Origin: Lonicera japonica
Taxonomy: Eukaryota; Streptophyta; Magnoliopsida; Dipsacales; Caprifoliaceae
Direction of reading: 5' to 3'
DNA length: 64,000 nucleotides
Assembly: GCA_021464415.1 (NCBI GenBank)
Contig: CM038471.1
Location: 29,733,234-29,797,233, forward strand
Of this stretch, positions 60,373-64,000 are shown piece by piece (the stretch's first letter is position 1; every line of letters begins with the position of its first letter). The translations under genes and the position numbers were made by a program. Under the pieces are notes generated by a model that made no database searches, was not told the origin of the DNA, and saw only the letters and a list, made by a program, of their open reading frames with translations.

Positions 60373-60711
60373 ATGATGAGAGATATGAGAAAACTCGAAA
60401 CTTACAAGAACTGCAGAGTCAATGATGAGATAGAGAAGGGAGGAGGTCTTAAACCAGAGTTAAAATGCAATGAAAACAGTAGAGAAATTGGACAATTGTG
60501 TTTTCCAAAGACTACGTGCACATGGTGCCTAGACAAACTTGTGATAATCCTTAATGCAGTAGGACCCCGGGACATGCATGTTTACCTGTCTCCTACGATG
60601 TCAATCTGTTTGAAATTCGGAAGCGAAAGGGGAGGAGAAATACTGCAAAAATTATTTACTTGGAGCAATTTGAGGCCCAAATTCATTATCATGGAAGGAA
60701 AATTAAGTTGA
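60373..60711 (+). pseudogene. Fossil TIR fragment on the plus strand, unit B
   Basis: A 112-residue open frame with a TIR-like order: VNDEIEKGGGLKPELK resembles DDDEVERGENLKLELE, TCTWCLDKLVIIL resembles SSTWCLDELVMIL, and MHVYLSPTMS lies where VVLPVFYDVDPS would be, partly out of frame. The catalytic-type Glu is Lys. It is opposite in strand to all other TNL sequences here. Unit A lacks it; the region 60066-60933 is absent there with a short actctcac-type joint. Confidence 0.6.
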
Positions 60712-61098
60712 TAGTCCGGTAAGTTTATTTGTGATTCTATCTCCCTACACACCATTGTATTGTTCGAAAACCTTTTTGAGGTTATTTACAAATTGTTTGT
60801 CTTCTTCCGGTTGATGTATGAATACTGAATCCGAAAATGAAAGTGAGACTATTAATTTGAGAACTATTTGCTATGTTCTTTTTCTGCAAATTTGCACCGA
60901 ATCTTACGACTCATTGCGCAGCACAATTCACGATCCATAGGTTTTTGATTCACGATATGACTCGTAATACGACATTGTGCTTCTAATCATATTAAGATTA
61001 GAAACATTAGATTCTTACCCTTAAGAAGTCCATGAACAGTTGCCCAACACACCCGCTTTGTCATGGCAACGGAAATTAATCTCTTGTCTGACAGTCTG

Positions 61099-61235
61099 AG
61101 AGCTTTAGCTCAAGTGGCATTGGCCCTTACCCACTTGGGATGTTGTGGGTTCCATTTTCCCTATCCTTAGAATTTGTAGTATTTACAAGGAAGAGACTTT
61201 ATATCTTTCTTTCTTTTAAAAAATAAAATAAATAG
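61099..61235 (+). mobile_element. SINE-like element, unit B
   Basis: Starts gagagctttagctcaagtgg, with A box tagctcaagtgg and a B-box-like gtgggttcca 40 bases on. It ends in an A/T-rich tail (cttttaaaaaataaaataaa). It matches 23986-24120. Confidence 0.5.
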
Positions 61236-61568
61236 AAAATAACACACACTGGCAGGTCATCGAATCTTCCGGAGGCAATGGTTATGTAATTATGTCTATT
61301 GACATACTCCAATATTGATTGAAGATCACTAAATTAAGTTAGCTTTTAGGAGCTGAAAAAACATTGTACAACTTTCTCTTATAATTTTGTTGCAGATATG
61401 TATATATATGATGCTATTTGATCTAATAATGATTTTGTTAATTTTTATTTTATTTATTTATTTTAAAAAAAAAATCAAGCTTAGGTTTTCTTCTTCAATT
61501 ACTCTAATATTGACCGCGACAAGTTGTCAATCTTCTGGTTTAACAAGTTGTTAGTTTCCATCAATATG

Positions 61569-62033
61569 TTTGGCATACAATTGCCAGATTTAAACGAAAG
61601 AAAGAAAACAAGTTGTTCATGTTTCTGTATTTACATTGACATTTACAACTTTTCATTAGAAAAGCTTTGTCATTGGACAAATGTGCCTTCTAAAATCTCT
61701 GGATTCCTTTGTCTTTGCAACCTTCTGTCATTCCTTCATCCTATACATTAAATATAAGAAGCTATTATAGTTAAAATTCAAATTTGGGAAATAAATATGA
61801 GATGTTATATTGGCACATTGGGTAACGTGGAGCCCTATGGCCGTTGGGCCTGACACATGGGTGAATAACCCACTACTTGATACCATATTGAGTTCGAAGA
61901 AACCAACTCAAAACCAATTGGAAAGATTTTATATATTGCTTTCCGATGACTCGATTTCCCAATGTGGGATTTGTAACCTTGACACCTTCAACTCCTTTTT
62001 ATGGGTGTTCCATAGACCAAACAAGCCTTAAGG
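61569..62033. repeat. Leading repeat of the unit, unit C copy
   Basis: Counterpart of 1-475, very similar to it. Confidence 0.6.
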
Positions 62034-62170
62034 TACTGGGGCTAAGAAACAGCAGCCTAAACCTACTGGGAATTGAGCACATAATTCAACACTTTCTTAT
62101 ATTTTCATAAAATTAACAAGTGAAAAATGAAAGGGAAAGATATAATGAAATCACCTTGATCTACAAGAGG
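62020..62170 (-). pseudogene. Fossil TNL 3' end, unit C
   Basis: Counterpart of 440-620 (aacctactgggaattgagc to tcaccttgatctac). No coding part. Confidence 0.4.
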
Positions 62171-63298
62171 TAAAACACAAACGCCATCAAAGTCACATTC
62201 CTTGCATTTGGTTCCCTATATGTTTGCTAATGTCAATATAACTTGGATTGCAGTCCGCATTTAAGTGGGAGTAGCACACAATTTCACACAAGGTTAAAAG
62301 ACTAATTATATACTAGGAATACGTGTAAAACTATCTGGAATGCGTATATTATACTACTATGTGAGTTAATTCGTAAACTATTTATGCAGAGCATTAATAT
62401 TTATTTCAAATCGTGACATATCTGTCGTGCTTGCTAATCCATTAGTATTCACATTGTCTTGTAGCTTCCACTTCTAGTTACCACTTAAAAGAGTTCTATG
62501 AGACAGTCTAATTCCAGTATTTCCTTGTACTTTTCAACTTCGTTAAATAAGTTTCTAATTCCGGTGTGCTGTTATAAATTCCTGTTACTAATAGTACTAA
62601 TTGGAGTTGAGGTTCTTCTTCTCTATGCATATTTCATTATCTTGTTATGTGCCATATTAAATATATGAGTAATTTAACCGTAATTCTGGAGGGACTCTAG
62701 ATTGAGACTTAAAATGGGATTACGGTAATGCGTTTATCACTGTCTGGGTTAGTAAATGGATTATTAAAGTGTGATGGATCTCACCCACTGATTAAGGCAG
62801 TGAGGCCACAGCATCAGTCTTAGTTTTGAGTCTTCACATCGAGTGCCTTTATATCTTCACAGGTTGGTAGTATATAAATAACCGATTCCCGGTACAGTAA
62901 TAACAATGTGTATGTATATGTATCTCTTTTTTCCTTTCGACAAATAATCAATAGATTTGAAGAACTTTCCAGAGGGACTGCCACCGCTACATGCGATGCA
63001 TAAGCTATGTTAAAAAATACAGGATATGATCACCAACTGATCCAGTAGATAATTACATATTTGTGAATAAACATCATTTTTGTTGTGTATTATCCAAATG
63101 TTTAACTTTTTATTGTTTGCAGACTAGGAATTGAAGAAAAGAATCACTTGTTTTTGTAGATTTACTTTGGCACTACCATCCTGCTCAGATGGAATTTCCA
63201 GCTATAGTAACAGAAGATGGTTTGATTTGATGGCTGCTGAGAGAAGGTACAGATAGAGAAAAACTTGTTCTTAGTCTCTTTCTCTCTACCTCATTTAC
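62171..63298. other. Noncoding flank, unit C
   Basis: Counterpart of 621-1722. No gene. Confidence 0.55.
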
Positions 63299-63300
63299 TA

Positions 63301-63503
63301 CTCTTGTTGTGTCAAATTATTAGTCCTCACTTTTGTACTTTTAAGAAACCACATAATTCAACCTAATCGATTGTCAATAGTACAACTTATTTTCCTTCGT
63401 GGGATTTGGTACATTGATCATGTCCCGAATAGGAAATCGAACTTTTGATTTGAGATATCCGGAGAAGGAAATTGGTAGGACTATTAATGTGAGACAGAGG
63501 GAG
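63301..63503. mobile_element. Stowaway-like MITE, unit C
   Basis: 203 bp, flanked by TA (63299-63300 and 63504-63505), orthologous to 1725-1927 with more decay in its left end (ctcttgttgtgtc). Confidence 0.75.
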
Positions 63504-63788
63504 TACGTACTCGCTATATTCTTTTTTTGCACATTCACACTGAATTTACGATTCAATCGCAACTCATAGGTTTTCAATTCGCGATATGATTCGTTATTAA
63601 GAGTATAATATATTCCTTAAGAAGTCAATGAACATTTGAATTTAATAGAAAAAAACACACCCCCTTTGTCCAAAGATGGGGCAAAATATAATTCAAACAA
63701 TACACTAACACCTTTTTTAATCAGAAAAGGGCAAAATCAGGGGAGTAGAATTTTGCTTTCTTCTTGCATTTTCCCTGTTTAATACGTT

Positions 63789-64000
63789 TGGCATACAATT
63801 GCCAAATTTCAAACCAAAGAAAGAAAACAAAAATGTTCATGTTTGTGTATTCACATTTACATTGACATTTACAACTTTTCATTGGAAAAACTTAAATCGC
63901 AGGACAACAACACCTTCTAAAATCTACAGATTGCTCTCTGCAATTGCAACCGTCCGTCATTCCTTCGTCCTACACATTAATATAAGAAGATATCATCATT
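63789..64000. repeat. Leading repeat restart, fourth copy (partial)
   Basis: Begins tttggcatacaattgcc again and continues with fatter divergence (cattcatttc-type changes, an extra cattta repeat). It shows that the array continues beyond the window. Confidence 0.6.

Larger units (their letters stand above)
24420..61568. repeat. Tandem segmental duplication, unit B
   Basis: Second copy of the unit, collinear with unit A along its whole length. It is about 12.7 kb longer, mainly because of Copia-1 (8.24 kb), Copia-2 (6.15 kb), about 2.2 kb of additional TNL fossil and unidentified sequence (34200-44650 without Copia-1), and about 0.87 kb at 60066-60933. It lacks 2442 bp corresponding to 1635-4076 of unit A and the three unit-A Tourist-like MITEs. 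Confidence 0.85.
61569..64000. repeat. Tandem segmental duplication, unit C (partial)
   Basis: Third copy, cut by the window end. Positions 61569 to about 63640 follow unit A 1 to about 2080, including a Stowaway-like MITE of the same length, so C matches A where B is deleted. At 63789 the leading sequence begins again after only 2.2 kb, so either C is a short unit or it has a large deletion. A TNL gene on the minus strand may lie beyond the right edge. Confidence 0.75.

Overview
The window is nuclear DNA of a plant, most likely a eudicot. It is AT-rich, its genes are split by GT-AG introns, and it carries TIR-NBS-LRR (TNL) immune receptor genes, a class missing from grasses. It also holds Copia, LINE, hAT, Tourist-like and Stowaway-like transposons. 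The receptor sequences look asterid-like to me, but I cannot name the species.

The region is a tandem array of a large receptor-bearing unit. Unit A (1-24419) and unit B (24420-61568) align from end to end. Unit C starts at 61569 and is cut by the window edge, and the unit's leading sequence restarts again at 63789. Each complete unit reads left to right as: leading repeat and fossil receptor 3' ends; a five-exon TNL gene on the minus strand; its upstream region with an 81-bp minisatellite; fossil pieces of further TNL genes (TIR or C-terminal C-JID fragments); a 3'-truncated LINE; a hAT-type MITE; a dispersed receptor-flank block carrying a Stowaway-like MITE; and further TIR fossils with a SINE-like sequence.

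TNL-1 (unit A) reconstructs to about 1191 residues with every splice junction in frame. TNL-2 (unit B) has the same first four exon lengths (521, 1093, 417 and 867 bp), but a 2.44-kb deletion has removed about 100 residues of its C-terminal C-JID, a domain used for ligand recognition in characterised TNLs. Both carry MHR instead of the usual MHD motif.

The units differ mainly by datable events. Unit B gained Copia-1 (34673-42916; two LTR differences seen in 1317 bp; intact 1321-residue gag-pol; inserted into a TIR fossil). It also gained Copia-2 (49388-55538; LTRs about 98 percent identical; decayed; inserted at the LINE ORF1 start). Unit A carries three TTA-flanked Tourist-like MITEs whose exact empty sites survive in unit B, and a 322-bp tandem duplication upstream of TNL-1.

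I found no wholly new type of system. The notable content is a rapidly evolving receptor cluster in which fossils, deletions and transposons can be ordered by comparing the two units. All coordinates and differences were read by eye without alignment software.
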